The translations under genes were made by a program, and so were the position numbers. Positions 25,493-35,577 of a DNA stretch of 64,000 nt are shown one piece after another. Positions within the stretch are counted from its first letter, which is position 1. Each line of letters begins with the position of its first letter. Under the pieces are notes generated by a model, which saw nothing but the letters and a program-made list of their open reading frames with translations, was not told where the DNA came from and ran no database searches. Where the stretch lies: contig NZ_JAKMCP010000001.1 in NCBI RefSeq assembly GCF_022662105.1, forward strand, positions 806,001 to 870,000, given 5' to 3'. Origin of the DNA: Aestuariivivens sediminis. GTDB taxonomy: Bacteria; Bacteroidota; Bacteroidia; Flavobacteriales; Flavobacteriaceae.

Positions 25493-28078
25493 TTAAAAGT
25501 TGTAACGCATACTCACGTTCCAAGTTCTGCCGTAACCAAATCTAACGCCGTTATTTACATTAACACCCTTCCATGCTGTATCCCCTGAGTCAACATGAAT
25601 GTTATCTCTTGAATTTTCAATATAAACCTCATCAAACAGGTTATTAATATTTACACGAAATTGTAACGAGTTTTTATCATCTTTACCTAATAACCATTTA
25701 TATGAAACTCCAGCATCCACGGTATCATAGGACGGCAATTTAATTGATCCCCTGTTGTTTTCATTTTCAAACTCATCACTACCAAAATCCGCAGCACCAT
25801 ATAAATTATCATATTGGTTCCAATTAGCTCCAACTCTAAAGCGAGGTAAAATTTCATAATCTGCACTAATACCCGCCGTAAATTGTGCCGCTTGACCAAC
25901 TTTAGCCCCATCTATATAACTGGTATCTCCTTGAGAAATTATAGATCCCGTATCATCTCTAGTTAATGTTGTTATGTCACCCTTATAGGTCCAGTCTCCC
26001 ACTGATATGAATCCATTTATATCAAGTCCTTCCATAAAACGAGTAAATACTTCAAGTTCTACACCCATATGAACTTGCTTTAAGGGGCTGGTTTGTGTAA
26101 ATAAATCATCAAAATTATCGTTATCCGTATCTCTTGAGCTATAGTCTATCTTGTCATTCCAAGTGGTATGATATAGGTTTAAGTTAGCAGAAACTTGATC
26201 ACCCAAAAACTGATATCCAGCTTCAAATCCAGTAATCTTTTGATTTCCTTTAACAAAGGGATTCAATTGATTTGAAGATCTGTCATCGACAAACAAGTCG
26301 GAATGGAAAGGTTGACGGGAATAGTGCCCTGCATTTATAAACACAATGTTATTTTCGTTAAAATTGTAAGATGCTCCAACCTTTACATTAAATCCGGTAT
26401 TATTAATCTTATCGGATTCTTCTGATACACCCTCAGCCGCTGCATAGGCATACTCAGTTCTTACATGGGATTGAGTAGACACAGAACCCTGGAAAAATGC
26501 AGAAAAATTATCGTTGGCATATTCTAATTGACCAAATGCACCGTAATAGTTAATATCCTCTTCATAATCGTAATTTCCGGAACCATGTAATCGCTGTCTG
26601 TGATCATCGTTAGGGTTAAAGAATACATTCCATGGATTTATGCCGCCGAAAACTTTCGTAATTTCATATGAACCTCCATTATAAGCACTTGAAGCACCAA
26701 GAGAATTCCCAACAAGAAATTCATTAACACTTCTAAAGTGGATACCATTATAAAGTCTGGTATCTATACCTACATTTAAACTAAAGTTCTCATTTAACTG
26801 ATTGGTATAGTTACTCAACAAACCATACCAGTTGTGATTGTTATTTGAACCTCTGGCATATTGTGGAACACGAGGAGTACCTCCAGTTCGTGTGGATGCA
26901 AATGCTCCTCTACCCGCAGAGGCATATAACACCGATGACAAAGAAGAATGATCATTAATAGTCAAGTCCCAGCTTAAATTAGCTACGGGTTTATGATAAA
27001 CATTTCTTCCTGTTGGATAAAATCCGCCTTTCAATAAATTTGGACTATCAACCCCTGTATAAGCAAAATTATAACGTCTGCCTCTTTCTAAATAGGTCTC
27101 AAGGCTATTAAAACCATCAGCTGCATGCCATTGAGGTGCTCCGGTAATCATTAAATTAAAAATATTATTGTCATTGGGTTTATAACCTATAGATAAAAAA
27201 TACGTTTGTCCTTGTCCGTCCGTATGGTCCTTCCATCCGTCTCCTTGCCAGTGACCCAATAATGCGGTAAAAGCCCAACCCCCTTTTAACATTCCAGTTG
27301 AATAGGCGGCTGTCGTTTTTGTATAATTATCGTTGGCAACCATCTGTTGTAAAAATCCACCTTCTCTTTTATCAATCGTTTTAGTAACAATATTAACGGT
27401 ACCACCAACAGATGAAATAGCTAACTTAGATGACCCTAAACCGCGCTGTACTTGGACGGCCTGGGCGACATCCAGTACACCTGACCAGTTAGACCAAAAC
27501 ATTCTACCATCTTCTGGACTATTTATAGGTTGACCATTTAACATAAAAGCTGTATTCACCTGATCAAAACCTCTTAAAAATAATTGTCCATCACCAAAAC
27601 CTCCACCTTGTATGGATTGTACCGAAGGTGTCGATTTTAAAATTTCAGGTAAGTCTGAATTACCCGTTTTCTCTTGAATTTGGTTAGCCTTAATAGTGGA
27701 TACTGCAATAGGCGTTTGTCTATCTTCAGCTAAGTCAATAACTCCTGATCCAATAATAACTATTTCATCTAAAGAATTATCTGAAGCCAATTTTATACTA
27801 CCCAGATTAGTACTCCCGTCAAATGACAAGGTAATTGATTCATAACCCACATAAGAAATAACTATTTGTCCGGAAGAGGCCTCAGTAGTTAATGTAAAAT
27901 TACCGTCGAAATCTGTAGAGGCACCATTGGTTGTGCCTTTTTCAATAACATTCGCCCCCGGTAATGGCGAATTAAGATCTACATCCCTTACTGTTCCAGT
28001 AATAGTGCTTTGTGCAAACAAGGCTGATGAGCATATAATACATACAGCCACCAATAAAAATTGAGTAGTTTTTTTCAT
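25493..28078 (-). CDS. TonB-dependent receptor with CarboxypepD-like N-terminal domain (receptor 2)
   Basis: An 861-residue outer-membrane receptor. The signal peptide ends near residue 23 (ALFAQ). A CarboxypepD_reg-like domain ('ITGTVRDVDLNSPLPGANV') covers about 25-110. The plug includes 'LFLRGFDQVNTAFMLNGQPIN' and 'SSVGGTVNIVTK', and the barrel ends in YNF. There is no partner lipoprotein gene next to it and it is flanked by terminators, so it is a single-gene unit. The substrate cannot be told; iron-chelate or cobalamin-type ligands are possible. Confidence 0.92.
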   Translation of the reverse strand: MKKTTQFLLVAVCIICSSALFAQSTITGTVRDVDLNSPLPGANVIEKGTTNGASTDFDGNFTLTTEASSGQIVISYVGYESITLSFDGSTNLGSIKLASDNSLDEIVIIGSGVIDLAEDRQTPIAVSTIKANQIQEKTGNSDLPEILKSTPSVQSIQGGGFGDGQLFLRGFDQVNTAFMLNGQPINSPEDGRMFWSNWSGVLDVAQAVQVQRGLGSSKLAISSVGGTVNIVTKTIDKREGGFLQQMVANDNYTKTTAAYSTGMLKGGWAFTALLGHWQGDGWKDHTDGQGQTYFLSIGYKPNDNNIFNLMITGAPQWHAADGFNSLETYLERGRRYNFAYTGVDSPNLLKGGFYPTGRNVYHKPVANLSWDLTINDHSSLSSVLYASAGRGAFASTRTGGTPRVPQYARGSNNNHNWYGLLSNYTNQLNENFSLNVGIDTRLYNGIHFRSVNEFLVGNSLGASSAYNGGSYEITKVFGGINPWNVFFNPNDDHRQRLHGSGNYDYEEDINYYGAFGQLEYANDNFSAFFQGSVSTQSHVRTEYAYAAAEGVSEESDKINNTGFNVKVGASYNFNENNIVFINAGHYSRQPFHSDLFVDDRSSNQLNPFVKGNQKITGFEAGYQFLGDQVSANLNLYHTTWNDKIDYSSRDTDNDNFDDLFTQTSPLKQVHMGVELEVFTRFMEGLDINGFISVGDWTYKGDITTLTRDDTGSIISQGDTSYIDGAKVGQAAQFTAGISADYEILPRFRVGANWNQYDNLYGAADFGSDEFENENNRGSIKLPSYDTVDAGVSYKWLLGKDDKNSLQFRVNINNLFDEVYIENSRDNIHVDSGDTAWKGVNVNNGVRFGYGRTWNVSMRYNF

Positions 28079-28103
28079 AATTAATTATTTGAATTAGTCG
28101 AAA

Positions 28104-28111
28104 CAAAATTA
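28104..28111 (-). promoter_or_regulatory. Putative -7 box (TAATTTTG) of TonB receptor 2
   Basis: On the minus strand TAATTTTG fits TAnnTTTG, 25 bases before the ATG. The nearest TTG upstream is about 27 bases away, longer than usual. Confidence 0.4.
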
Positions 28112-28171
28112 AGGATAATGACCTGATTATCATTACCTCAATGTTAAGAAATTTAACATTTGTTAATAACT

Positions 28172-28210
28172 AAAAAAACTATTAACATTTTTGACGTTAA
28201 TAGTTTTTTA
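28172..28210 (-). terminator. Terminator after pgi
   Basis: A 14-pair AT-rich stem (28173-28186 with 28196-28209: AAAAAACTATTAAC and its complement) encloses a nine-base loop and carries A/T runs on both sides. It ends the long minus-strand operon that finishes with pgi. Confidence 0.75.
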
Positions 28211-28237
28211 CCCCGTTTTATTTGGTATTATCTTATT

Positions 28238-29857
28238 TTAAGCCTTCTTTTTGTAATGATTTAATAAGTGAAGCGTTGAAGAATCGTGTTTATTAACAGT
28301 GTCACTGTTAAATTCCTGTAAAATTTTGGTTGCCAATTGCTTCCCAAGTTCGACTCCAAACTGGTCGTAACTAAAAATATTCCAAATTATCCCCTGTACA
28401 AATATTTTATGTTCATACATCGCAATAAGTTTACCTAAACTTTCGGGGGATAGTTTATCAATAAATATGGTATTGGTTGGTTTATTGCCTTCAAATATCT
28501 TAAAAGGAACAATGTCTTGCTTTGTTCCTTCAGCAATTACCTCGGCTTCAGATTTCCCATTTAACAGGGCTTCGGTTTGTGCTAAGAAATTAGACGTTAA
28601 TTTATCCTGATGGTCCTGATTGCCGTGAAGACACTTTACGAAACCTATAAAATCGGCAGGGATCAATTTTGTCCCCTGGTGTATCAATTGAAAAAACGCG
28701 TGCTGTGCATTGGTTCCGGGCTCTCCCCAGATTATGGTTCCTGTTTGGTAATGTATAGGATTTCCGTTTCTATCCACACACTTGCCGTTACTTTCCATAA
28801 TGCCTTGCTGTAAATAGGTTGCAAATTGATTGAGGTATTGGGAATATGGAATGATCGCCTCACTTTCGGCGTTAAAGAAATTATTATACCAGACACTAAT
28901 TAAGGCCAGGATAACCGGAATATTACTTTTAAAGTCTTCATTTTTAAAATGGTTGTCCATTTTGTTCGCGCCCCTTAACAGACTATCAAAATGGTCATAG
29001 CCCACTGCTAAACTTATGGTTAGACCTACCGCACTCCACAATGAAAACCGTCCACCAACCCAGTCCCACATAGGGAACACGTTATTTTCATCGATACCAA
29101 ATCCTTTTACGGCATCCATATTGGTTGACACGGCTACAAAGTGCTTCGCAATATCCTCTTTGGAAGCCGATTTTAAAAACCATTGTTTTATGGTTGTCGC
29201 ATTGGATAAGGTTTCCTGAGTGGTAAACGTTTTGGAAACTACAACAAATAAAGTGGTTTCCGGATTTAATTTTTTGATGATTTCATTAACATGGTCGCCA
29301 TCTACATTACTCACAAAATGAGTGGTCAAATGGTTTTTATAATATTGCAAGGCGTCTACAACCATGGCTGGTCCAAGGTCCGAACCACCAATGCCAATAT
29401 TCACAATATCGGTAAAGGCTTTCCCGCTATATCCTTTTAAGGTACCACTAACAACCTTGTGTGTAAAGTTTTTAATTTTCTCCTTGACTTCATACACTTC
29501 AGGAATGACATTGACCCCATCAACATAAAACGTATCAGATCTTGCCGCTCTTAACGCACAGTGAAGAACAGATCGCCCTTCCGTCTCATTAATCTTCTCC
29601 CCGGAAAATTGACTTGTAATCGCGTCTTTTAAATGAACCTCATCGGCTAATGCTAAAAGAAACTTTAAGGTCTCTTCGGTAATTCGGTTTTTGGAATAGT
29701 CCACGTAAAAATCATCCCATCTTATGGTAAACTTAGCTGCTCGTTCCGGATTTTGTTCAAATAAATCCTTCATTTTTATACTTGAAACCAAGTTATAATG
29801 ATCCTTCAGTTTGGTCCAGGCTTTTGTTCGTGTTGGGTCGATGTTTGGAAGTGCCAT
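28238..29857 (-). CDS. pgi: Glucose-6-phosphate isomerase
   Basis: A 539-residue cytoplasmic enzyme that interconverts glucose-6-phosphate and fructose-6-phosphate. Motifs: '[14 protein letters not shown]', '[11 protein letters not shown]', '[15 protein letters not shown]', '[20 protein letters not shown]' (catalytic Glu and His) and 'GVELGKQLA' (Lys). Length is normal. It is the last gene of the minus-strand operon, one base after the M23 peptidase stop. Confidence 0.97.
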   Translation of the reverse strand: MALPNIDPTRTKAWTKLKDHYNLVSSIKMKDLFEQNPERAAKFTIRWDDFYVDYSKNRITEETLKFLLALADEVHLKDAITSQFSGEKINETEGRSVLHCALRAARSDTFYVDGVNVIPEVYEVKEKIKNFTHKVVSGTLKGYSGKAFTDIVNIGIGGSDLGPAMVVDALQYYKNHLTTHFVSNVDGDHVNEIIKKLNPETTLFVVVSKTFTTQETLSNATTIKQWFLKSASKEDIAKHFVAVSTNMDAVKGFGIDENNVFPMWDWVGGRFSLWSAVGLTISLAVGYDHFDSLLRGANKMDNHFKNEDFKSNIPVILALISVWYNNFFNAESEAIIPYSQYLNQFATYLQQGIMESNGKCVDRNGNPIHYQTGTIIWGEPGTNAQHAFFQLIHQGTKLIPADFIGFVKCLHGNQDHQDKLTSNFLAQTEALLNGKSEAEVIAEGTKQDIVPFKIFEGNKPTNTIFIDKLSPESLGKLIAMYEHKIFVQGIIWNIFSYDQFGVELGKQLATKILQEFNSDTVNKHDSSTLHLLNHYKKKA

Positions 29858-29858
29858 A

Positions 29859-31178
29859 TTACGATTCTGCTTGTTTTATTATCGGTTCATTGAATTCATT
29901 ATTATCTCGTACTTCTGGTTCGAAAAAAATATTATCCAACTGATATTTTATGGGTTTAATATAATCTAAATACTTTTCCTTTAAACTATCGGATATCGGT
30001 TTGGCCTCAGGAAGTTTTTCTCTAAACGGATCGACTTGCCTCCCATTTTTCCAAAAGCGATAACACACGTGGGGACCTCCGGTATTCCCCGTCATACCAA
30101 CATAACCAATCACATCCCCCTGTTTCACAAACTGTCCGACATTAACATGACGTCTGCTCATATGTAAATACTGGGTTTCGAAAGTGGCATTATGTCTTAT
30201 CTTAACATACTTGCCATTACCCCCCCGGCGTGTAGACTCTGTTACGGTTCCATTCGCCGTTGCTCGAATTGGGGTGCCTACAGGTGCAGCAAAATCGGTG
30301 CCTTTATGCGGACGTAATTTATAACCGTAATAGGCTATGCGTCTCTTCAGGTTATAACGTGAGGATATCCTTCCAAAGGCTATAGGTGATTTTAAAAAGG
30401 CTCTACGGAGGTTTTTGGCTTCCTCATTAAAGTAATCGACAATCCCTTTCAAAGAATCGGTTTGAAAACGAAATGCATAAAACGGTTCATTATTGTGTTC
30501 GAAATAAGCGGCCTTAACATCATGAATACCACCATAAATCGTATCGTCTATATACTTATCCGTATAAATTACCTTAAAACGATCGCCTTTTTGTAACCGA
30601 TTAAAATCAATAGTCCAGGCATAAATTTCGTCGGCCAACTTATTGGTTAACACCGGGCTAATTCCCTGTTCGTCCAAGGTTTCGGAAATACTGCTCGTTA
30701 TAACCCCTGTGACCGTTTTTTCAATATATTTAATGGGTTTTTTCCGTTTGTAAGCATGAATGGAATCCTTAAAATAGATAACGACATAGTCTTCTCTAGT
30801 GGGCTGATAAACAAACAATTCGGGCAACTCCAGGGAGTCTTTGGAGAACAATAAGGTATAGGGCTTACCAATCTGCAACTTTCTGATATCGAACGTATCT
30901 TTGGCCTTTTCCGCAATATGAAATATTTTAGGATATCCTAACTTATTGCGTTCCAAAATCACACCAAAACTATCTCCCTTCCTGATAGTATCACGCTTCA
31001 CAATGAAGTCGTTTAATTTAAACCCAAATTCAAACACCTCTTTGGGCTGCTCTACCTTTGCAATATCTTCTTTTATTTCCGGTTCTGGTTTGTCGTTTTT
31101 GCAGCCATAAAATGCCATGCTTAGCGCTGCTAGAATTACATATTTGTTCCCCAATTGTCTCGTTCTTTTGTTGTCCAT
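29859..31178 (-). CDS. M23-family peptidoglycan endopeptidase lipoprotein
   Basis: A 439-residue protein with a lipoprotein signal (FYGC, Cys26) when started at ATG 31178; an ATG 54 bases upstream would add a tail without signal character. The N-terminal half is a two-part OapA/LysM-like module. The C-terminal LytM domain has [11 protein letters not shown] (His and Asp ligands), QYLHMSRR and GPHVCYRFW, so all zinc and catalytic residues are present. It probably cleaves peptide crosslinks in the wall. The start lies inside the 3' end of the tryptophan dioxygenase gene (43-base overlap). Confidence 0.9.
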   Translation of the reverse strand: MDNKRTRQLGNKYVILAALSMAFYGCKNDKPEPEIKEDIAKVEQPKEVFEFGFKLNDFIVKRDTIRKGDSFGVILERNKLGYPKIFHIAEKAKDTFDIRKLQIGKPYTLLFSKDSLELPELFVYQPTREDYVVIYFKDSIHAYKRKKPIKYIEKTVTGVITSSISETLDEQGISPVLTNKLADEIYAWTIDFNRLQKGDRFKVIYTDKYIDDTIYGGIHDVKAAYFEHNNEPFYAFRFQTDSLKGIVDYFNEEAKNLRRAFLKSPIAFGRISSRYNLKRRIAYYGYKLRPHKGTDFAAPVGTPIRATANGTVTESTRRGGNGKYVKIRHNATFETQYLHMSRRHVNVGQFVKQGDVIGYVGMTGNTGGPHVCYRFWKNGRQVDPFREKLPEAKPISDSLKEKYLDYIKPIKYQLDNIFFEPEVRDNNEFNEPIIKQAES

Positions 31179-32056
31179 AATTCTGGAAAGAATATTCGCT
31201 TTTGATATTTTGGATGCATATATTTTACCCACTCGCTACCCCCTGTAGCTTCGGCTGTCTTACCACCAATGTTTAAATAATGATTAGCTGTATTATAATG
31301 TGCCATTACCCATTTTATGTTGACCGTATAATCGTAATGCCGCATGGCTTTAACCAAAGCTTTATTAGTTTGCTCCTTGGCTGGTAAACTTTTAAATTTA
31401 GACCAAAGATTATTTTTGTTATAAAATTGCGTAAATCTAATAAATTCGTCTTTATATCGTTCCTCAAAAACTGTTAAAGTGTAAGACTTCTTTCCTGTTT
31501 TATAATCTTTGCCTGCAGCCTGCCAGTAGAGGTGCTCGAATGCATTCTCGTAGGACGAATTTCTATCAATGGTATTCCTGAAACGCTTGTCTATAAGGTT
31601 GATGAGTTCTGTGGATGCAAACTCAATTTTCCTGTATTGTGCACTTTGAAATCCGCTTGCCGGGGTTAAGGTGGTTCTAAACTTATTGTATTGTTCTACA
31701 TCCATACCATCTTTCATGATACTGAATGACGAGGTAAGCACATCAAAATATCTGCTTACACGCATAATTTTATCGGCAAAAACAGAAGCCGTTAACTTGG
31801 GGGCTTTAGCCACTTGTTCTATCTCACTTAAAATCATTTTAAAAAGTAATTCGGTAACCTGATGGTACATGATAAACACCTTCTCGTCCGGGAGGGAGGT
31901 TCTGGTTACTTGAAGATTTAACAACACATCTGTTTGTATATAATCCCAATAGTTCATGGGTTTACTGTAAAGCAGTCCGTCGAGATGGGTCTCAAGATCC
32001 TGACCTAAGCTTTTATATTTTTCTTCAAGTTTATGGGTAATGCCTTCTTTTAGCAT
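31136..32056 (-). CDS. kynA: Tryptophan 2,3-dioxygenase
   Basis: A 306-residue heme dioxygenase converting L-tryptophan to N-formylkynurenine. Recognised from 'MNYWDYIQTDVLLNLQ', 'KVFIMYHQVTELLFKMILSEI', 'ASGFQSAQYRKIEFAS' and '[22 protein letters not shown]'. Length is slightly over the usual bacterial 280. The gene starts 3 bases after the DUF3108 gene, so the two are coupled. No other kynurenine-pathway gene is in the window. Confidence 0.92.
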   Translation of the reverse strand: MLKEGITHKLEEKYKSLGQDLETHLDGLLYSKPMNYWDYIQTDVLLNLQVTRTSLPDEKVFIMYHQVTELLFKMILSEIEQVAKAPKLTASVFADKIMRVSRYFDVLTSSFSIMKDGMDVEQYNKFRTTLTPASGFQSAQYRKIEFASTELINLIDKRFRNTIDRNSSYENAFEHLYWQAAGKDYKTGKKSYTLTVFEERYKDEFIRFTQFYNKNNLWSKFKSLPAKEQTNKALVKAMRHYDYTVNIKWVMAHYNTANHYLNIGGKTAEATGGSEWVKYMHPKYQKRIFFPELWTTKERDNWGTNM

Positions 32057-32059
32057 GCT

Positions 32060-32866
32060 TTATCTATTAACAACTATTTTAAAAGGGTGTTTTAAGCCTT
32101 TAAAGGCCTCAAGATCTGCTCTTAATGATCCCACAGCTAAATCGGCCTTAATGCGCAAAGGTACTTTATTTTTATCTTTTGAAACCCACAGGGTAAGACT
32201 TTCCTCCTCCTTGAAAACGCGTCCGGCCATAACATAAGGCCTGAATTTCAATGCCTCCACAATTCCGAAATCTGTATTGATGGTGTCTTCTCCCAAATAT
32301 TTCAGTTTGAAGCCATAGTTTTCTTGATCAAAAAACATGTCAACCCTTACTTCATCCCCTTTTTGTAATTTCTCTGTATCAAGGTTATTTCGAAGATAAT
32401 AGAACGTAGATACCATATCCTGAATATTTGGTCTGGTATCGAAAACCGACTTTTCATTGTGCTTTTTATCGTTGACGAAAGCTTTATTATTTTCTTGATC
32501 GAATTCAATCTCGATATCCTTGGTATGACCGCCTTCATCAATATTTCTTATAAACCGATATGGTTTTATGGTATGCTTGTCGAAATAGCTTTCATAACGA
32601 TCCTTTACCCTAAAGAACCACTTAATCATACCAGTGGTCCACCCCTTACCTATTACGTGGTATACATCCTTGTCTTTGAAGGTAGACTCCTTTAGTGTAA
32701 GTGTTGCGTTTCCGGCCTTCAAAAAGCCACTGTAACTCATCTTGAATTTAAACCATTCTCCCGAGTCAAAAGCAGATTCACTGGTGTTGGCTTTCATGAA
32801 ATGAGATTGGGCAATTCCCATTTGAGTAAAAAAAATGATTAATATGCCGAGTTTTATCTTATTCAT
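32060..32866 (-). CDS. DUF3108 domain periplasmic protein
   Basis: A 268-residue protein with a cleavable signal peptide (ending GIAQ, residue 20). The mature part, with 'EWFKFKMSYSGFLKAGNATLTL' and 'VYHVIGKGWTTGMIKWFFRVKDRYESYFD', matches DUF3108. This is a beta-rich periplasmic family of unknown function. It is the probable first gene of the unit containing kynA, the M23 peptidase and pgi, since a terminator lies upstream. No consensus -7 box was seen in front of it. Confidence 0.85.
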   Translation of the reverse strand: MNKIKLGILIIFFTQMGIAQSHFMKANTSESAFDSGEWFKFKMSYSGFLKAGNATLTLKESTFKDKDVYHVIGKGWTTGMIKWFFRVKDRYESYFDKHTIKPYRFIRNIDEGGHTKDIEIEFDQENNKAFVNDKKHNEKSVFDTRPNIQDMVSTFYYLRNNLDTEKLQKGDEVRVDMFFDQENYGFKLKYLGEDTINTDFGIVEALKFRPYVMAGRVFKEEESLTLWVSKDKNKVPLRIKADLAVGSLRADLEAFKGLKHPFKIVVNR

Positions 32867-32942
32867 AGTATTCGCATCATTGTAAACTAATGGTCTTTGT
32901 TCTTGACAGAAATTACAATTACTGTTCCAAAAGTATTAAAAC

Positions 32943-32976
32943 AAAAAAACTCCATCAAAATTAATTGATGAAGTTT
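32943..32976 (-). terminator. Terminator of the hmgA-hppD unit
   Basis: On the minus strand AAACTTCATCAA (32976-32965) pairs with TTGATGGAGTTT (32958-32947) with one G-U pair and a six-base loop, followed by a T-run. Confidence 0.75.
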
Positions 32977-32997
32977 CTTATAATGTTTGATCTAACA

Positions 32998-34158
32998 TTA
33001 TAACGTTCCTCGCTTGGCCTGTTCCCTTTCTATAGACTCAAACAGGGCTTTAAAGTTACCAGCTCCGAAGCCTCTTGCCCCCATCCGTTGAATAATCTCA
33101 AAGAAAAGCGTTGGCCTGTCTTCAACGGGCTTTGTAAAAATTTGCAGTAAATACCCCTCATCATCTGCATCGATCATAATGCCCAAACTTTTTAGGGTCT
33201 CAATATTTTCCCTCAGCTGATGACTGTGTTCTTCTAAACGCCCGGGAACCGCTTTATAATATTCTTCGGGAGGGGTGGATAAAAACTCCACTCCTCTAGC
33301 TCGTAATTGACTAACCGTACTAATGATATCATCGGTAGCCACGGCAATATGTTGCACCCCGGCTCCTTCATAAAATTCAAGGTATTCTTCTATTTGTGAT
33401 TTCTTCTTGCCTTCTGCAGGCTCGTTAATAGGAAATTTAATTCGCCCATTGCCATTACTCATGACCTTGCTCATAAGCGCCGAGTATTCGGTGTGAATCT
33501 GTGTATCGTCGAATGACAGGAAGTTTTCAAATCCCATCACATCCTCATACCACTTCACCCAGGTATTCATTTGGCCCCAACCTACATTGCCCACCATGTG
33601 ATCTATATATTTTAACCCCACCGGAGTCGGATTATAATCACTTTCCCAGGCGACATATCCGGGTAAAAAATTACCCTTGTAATTTTTACGCTCTATAAAT
33701 AGATGGACTGTTTCCCCATAAGTGTGAATTCCGGATTTTACCACCTCACCGTATTCATCCTGTTCTGCAACAGGTTCCATATAAGAGGTTGCACCGCGAC
33801 TTGTCGTTTCCCGATAAGCCTGTCGGGCATCATCGACCCATAAGGCAATGACCTTTACACCATCGCCATGTTTTACAATATGGTCATTTATTGATGACTT
33901 ACTCGTAAGTGGTGTGGTTAAGACCAATTTGATTTTATCCTGTTTAAGAACATAACTTACCGCTTCCCTTGAACCGGTTTCCAGACCTTTATAGGCATAG
34001 GATTGAAAACCAAAAGCGGTTTTGTAGAAATGCGCCGCTTGCTTTGCATTGCCCACATAGAATTCTACGTAATCTGTTCCAAGAAGAGGCAAGAAATCTT
34101 GAGCCCCTTCAAATATCTTTTCTAAACCGTAGTTTACTGATTTTATCTCTTTGCTCAT
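32998..34158 (-). CDS. hppD: 4-hydroxyphenylpyruvate dioxygenase
   Basis: A 386-residue Fe(II) dioxygenase converting 4-hydroxyphenylpyruvate to homogentisate in tyrosine breakdown. It has two VOC-type domains. The iron ligands are His187 (YIDHMVGN), His270 (VQHIAVATDDI) and Glu354 (LFFEIIQRMG). The C-terminal 'RMGARGFGAGNFKALF' is typical. It follows hmgA by 82 bases in the same direction. Confidence 0.96.
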   Translation of the reverse strand: MSKEIKSVNYGLEKIFEGAQDFLPLLGTDYVEFYVGNAKQAAHFYKTAFGFQSYAYKGLETGSREAVSYVLKQDKIKLVLTTPLTSKSSINDHIVKHGDGVKVIALWVDDARQAYRETTSRGATSYMEPVAEQDEYGEVVKSGIHTYGETVHLFIERKNYKGNFLPGYVAWESDYNPTPVGLKYIDHMVGNVGWGQMNTWVKWYEDVMGFENFLSFDDTQIHTEYSALMSKVMSNGNGRIKFPINEPAEGKKKSQIEEYLEFYEGAGVQHIAVATDDIISTVSQLRARGVEFLSTPPEEYYKAVPGRLEEHSHQLRENIETLKSLGIMIDADDEGYLLQIFTKPVEDRPTLFFEIIQRMGARGFGAGNFKALFESIEREQAKRGTL

Positions 34159-34240
34159 TTTTAAATTTTTGTTTTATTGAATTTCGATGTCCTGATATCA
34201 ATCGATAATCGATATTCAGCAACATACAGAAATCCCAATC

Positions 34241-35398
34241 TTAGTCTAACCATGATGTATAATAGTCATTATCAACTATTTTAATTGCGTCCTCCGTAAC
34301 CATTAAAGGTTTAAAGGTATCCACCATAACAGCCAATTCATCAGTTTTAACCTTACCAATGCTCCTTTCAGTTGCGCCGGGATGCGGTCCATGAGGTATT
34401 CCTGCCGGATGTAAGGACATATGTCCGGCTTCAATATCATTTCTGCTCATAAAATCCCCATCTACATAATATAACACTTCGTCACTGTCGATATTGCTAT
34501 GATTATATGGAGCCGGTATGGATTGCGGATGATAATCATACAAACGAGGCACAAAACTACATACTACAAAGGCATCGGTTTCAAAGGTTTGATGTACCGG
34601 TGGGGGTTGATGAATGCGTCCGGTTATGGGTTCAAAATCGTGAATGGAAAATGCATATGGGTAGTTGTATCCATCATAACCCACCACGTCAAAAGGATGT
34701 GAGGCATAAACCATTTCAATAATATCCCCTTGCTTTTTAACTTTAATCAAAAAGTCTCCTTTCTTATTATAGGTCTCCAATTCCTGTGGCCTGCGAATGT
34801 CCCGCTCACAAAATGGGGCATGTTCCAATAATTGCCCAAACCAATTACGGTAACGTTTCGGGGTATAAATGGGACGATGGGACTCCACAATGAACAATCT
34901 GTTGTCCTCTGTATCAAAATCTATTTGATATATGATTCCTCTGGGAACTAAAAGATAGTCTCCATATTTAAAATCGAGATTACCCAACATGGTACGTAAT
35001 TTACCCGTCCCTTTGTGAATGAAAATCAACTCATCCGCATCCGTGTTCTTATAAAAATAATCCTTCATTGACTGTTCAGGTGCTGCCAGAACAATGGCAC
35101 AGTCGCTATTTACCAAAACCGTTTTACGACTTTCTAAAAAATCCCTTTCCGGTTTTATCTGAAATCCTCTTAAACGATATGACTGAATGTTATTGGCAAT
35201 AGCTATTTTTGGGGCTACTCTATATTGCTTTTTAATCGCTTTTACCTGGGTTGGCCGTTGCTCATGATAACTGTTGGTGTACATTCCATCGAAACCTATT
35301 GTACCAAACAATTGCTCGGAGTATAAACTCCCATCAGGCTTTCTAAATTGTATATGACGTTTGTGGGGAATAGTCCCGAGTTTATGATAAAATGGCAT
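34241..35398 (-). CDS. hmgA: Homogentisate 1,2-dioxygenase
   Basis: A 385-residue ring-opening dioxygenase that turns homogentisate into maleylacetoacetate. Cupin-like motifs: 'LIFIHKGTGKLRTMLGNLDFKYGDYLLVPRGI', 'DVVGYDGYNYPYAFSIHDFEPITGRIHQPPP' and 'HMSLHPAGIPHGPHPG' (His-rich iron site). It is somewhat shorter than the roughly 430-residue proteobacterial form. It acts directly after HppD. No fumarylacetoacetase gene is in the window. Confidence 0.94.
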   Translation of the reverse strand: MPFYHKLGTIPHKRHIQFRKPDGSLYSEQLFGTIGFDGMYTNSYHEQRPTQVKAIKKQYRVAPKIAIANNIQSYRLRGFQIKPERDFLESRKTVLVNSDCAIVLAAPEQSMKDYFYKNTDADELIFIHKGTGKLRTMLGNLDFKYGDYLLVPRGIIYQIDFDTEDNRLFIVESHRPIYTPKRYRNWFGQLLEHAPFCERDIRRPQELETYNKKGDFLIKVKKQGDIIEMVYASHPFDVVGYDGYNYPYAFSIHDFEPITGRIHQPPPVHQTFETDAFVVCSFVPRLYDYHPQSIPAPYNHSNIDSDEVLYYVDGDFMSRNDIEAGHMSLHPAGIPHGPHPGATERSIGKVKTDELAVMVDTFKPLMVTEDAIKIVDNDYYTSWLD

Positions 35399-35405
35399 TT
35401 TTTTA

Positions 35406-35440
35406 ATATTAAAGGTTAGATATTAAAGGTTTAAAACCTT
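35406..35440 (-). promoter_or_regulatory. Repeated motif upstream of hmgA (possible operator)
   Basis: ATATTAAAGGTT occurs twice as direct copies 14 bases apart (35406-35417, 35420-35431). An inverted AAACCTT at 35434-35440 forms a 7-bp inverted repeat with the end of the second copy. The cluster is 8-42 bases upstream of the hmgA ATG, where a regulator could bind. Confidence 0.5.
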
Positions 35441-35577
35441 AGATTCCAATTACATATAAAAATACAAAAAAAAGCCCGCTTACTCAGGATTTCTCTTGAT
35501 AAGATCGTGTAGAAATAGCAATAAATCGTTCCAATACCATTGCATAGGCAACAAATATCGTAATTTTATGACATCTT

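Noticed and set aside
20979-28078. Polysaccharide utilisation locus (SusC/SusD)
   Set aside because: The receptors are SusC-like in outline, but no SusD homologue, glycoside hydrolase or sulfatase is present.
31179-31232. Longer M23 peptidase from ATG 31232
   Set aside because: It would increase the overlap with kynA to about 97 bases and bury the lipoprotein signal.
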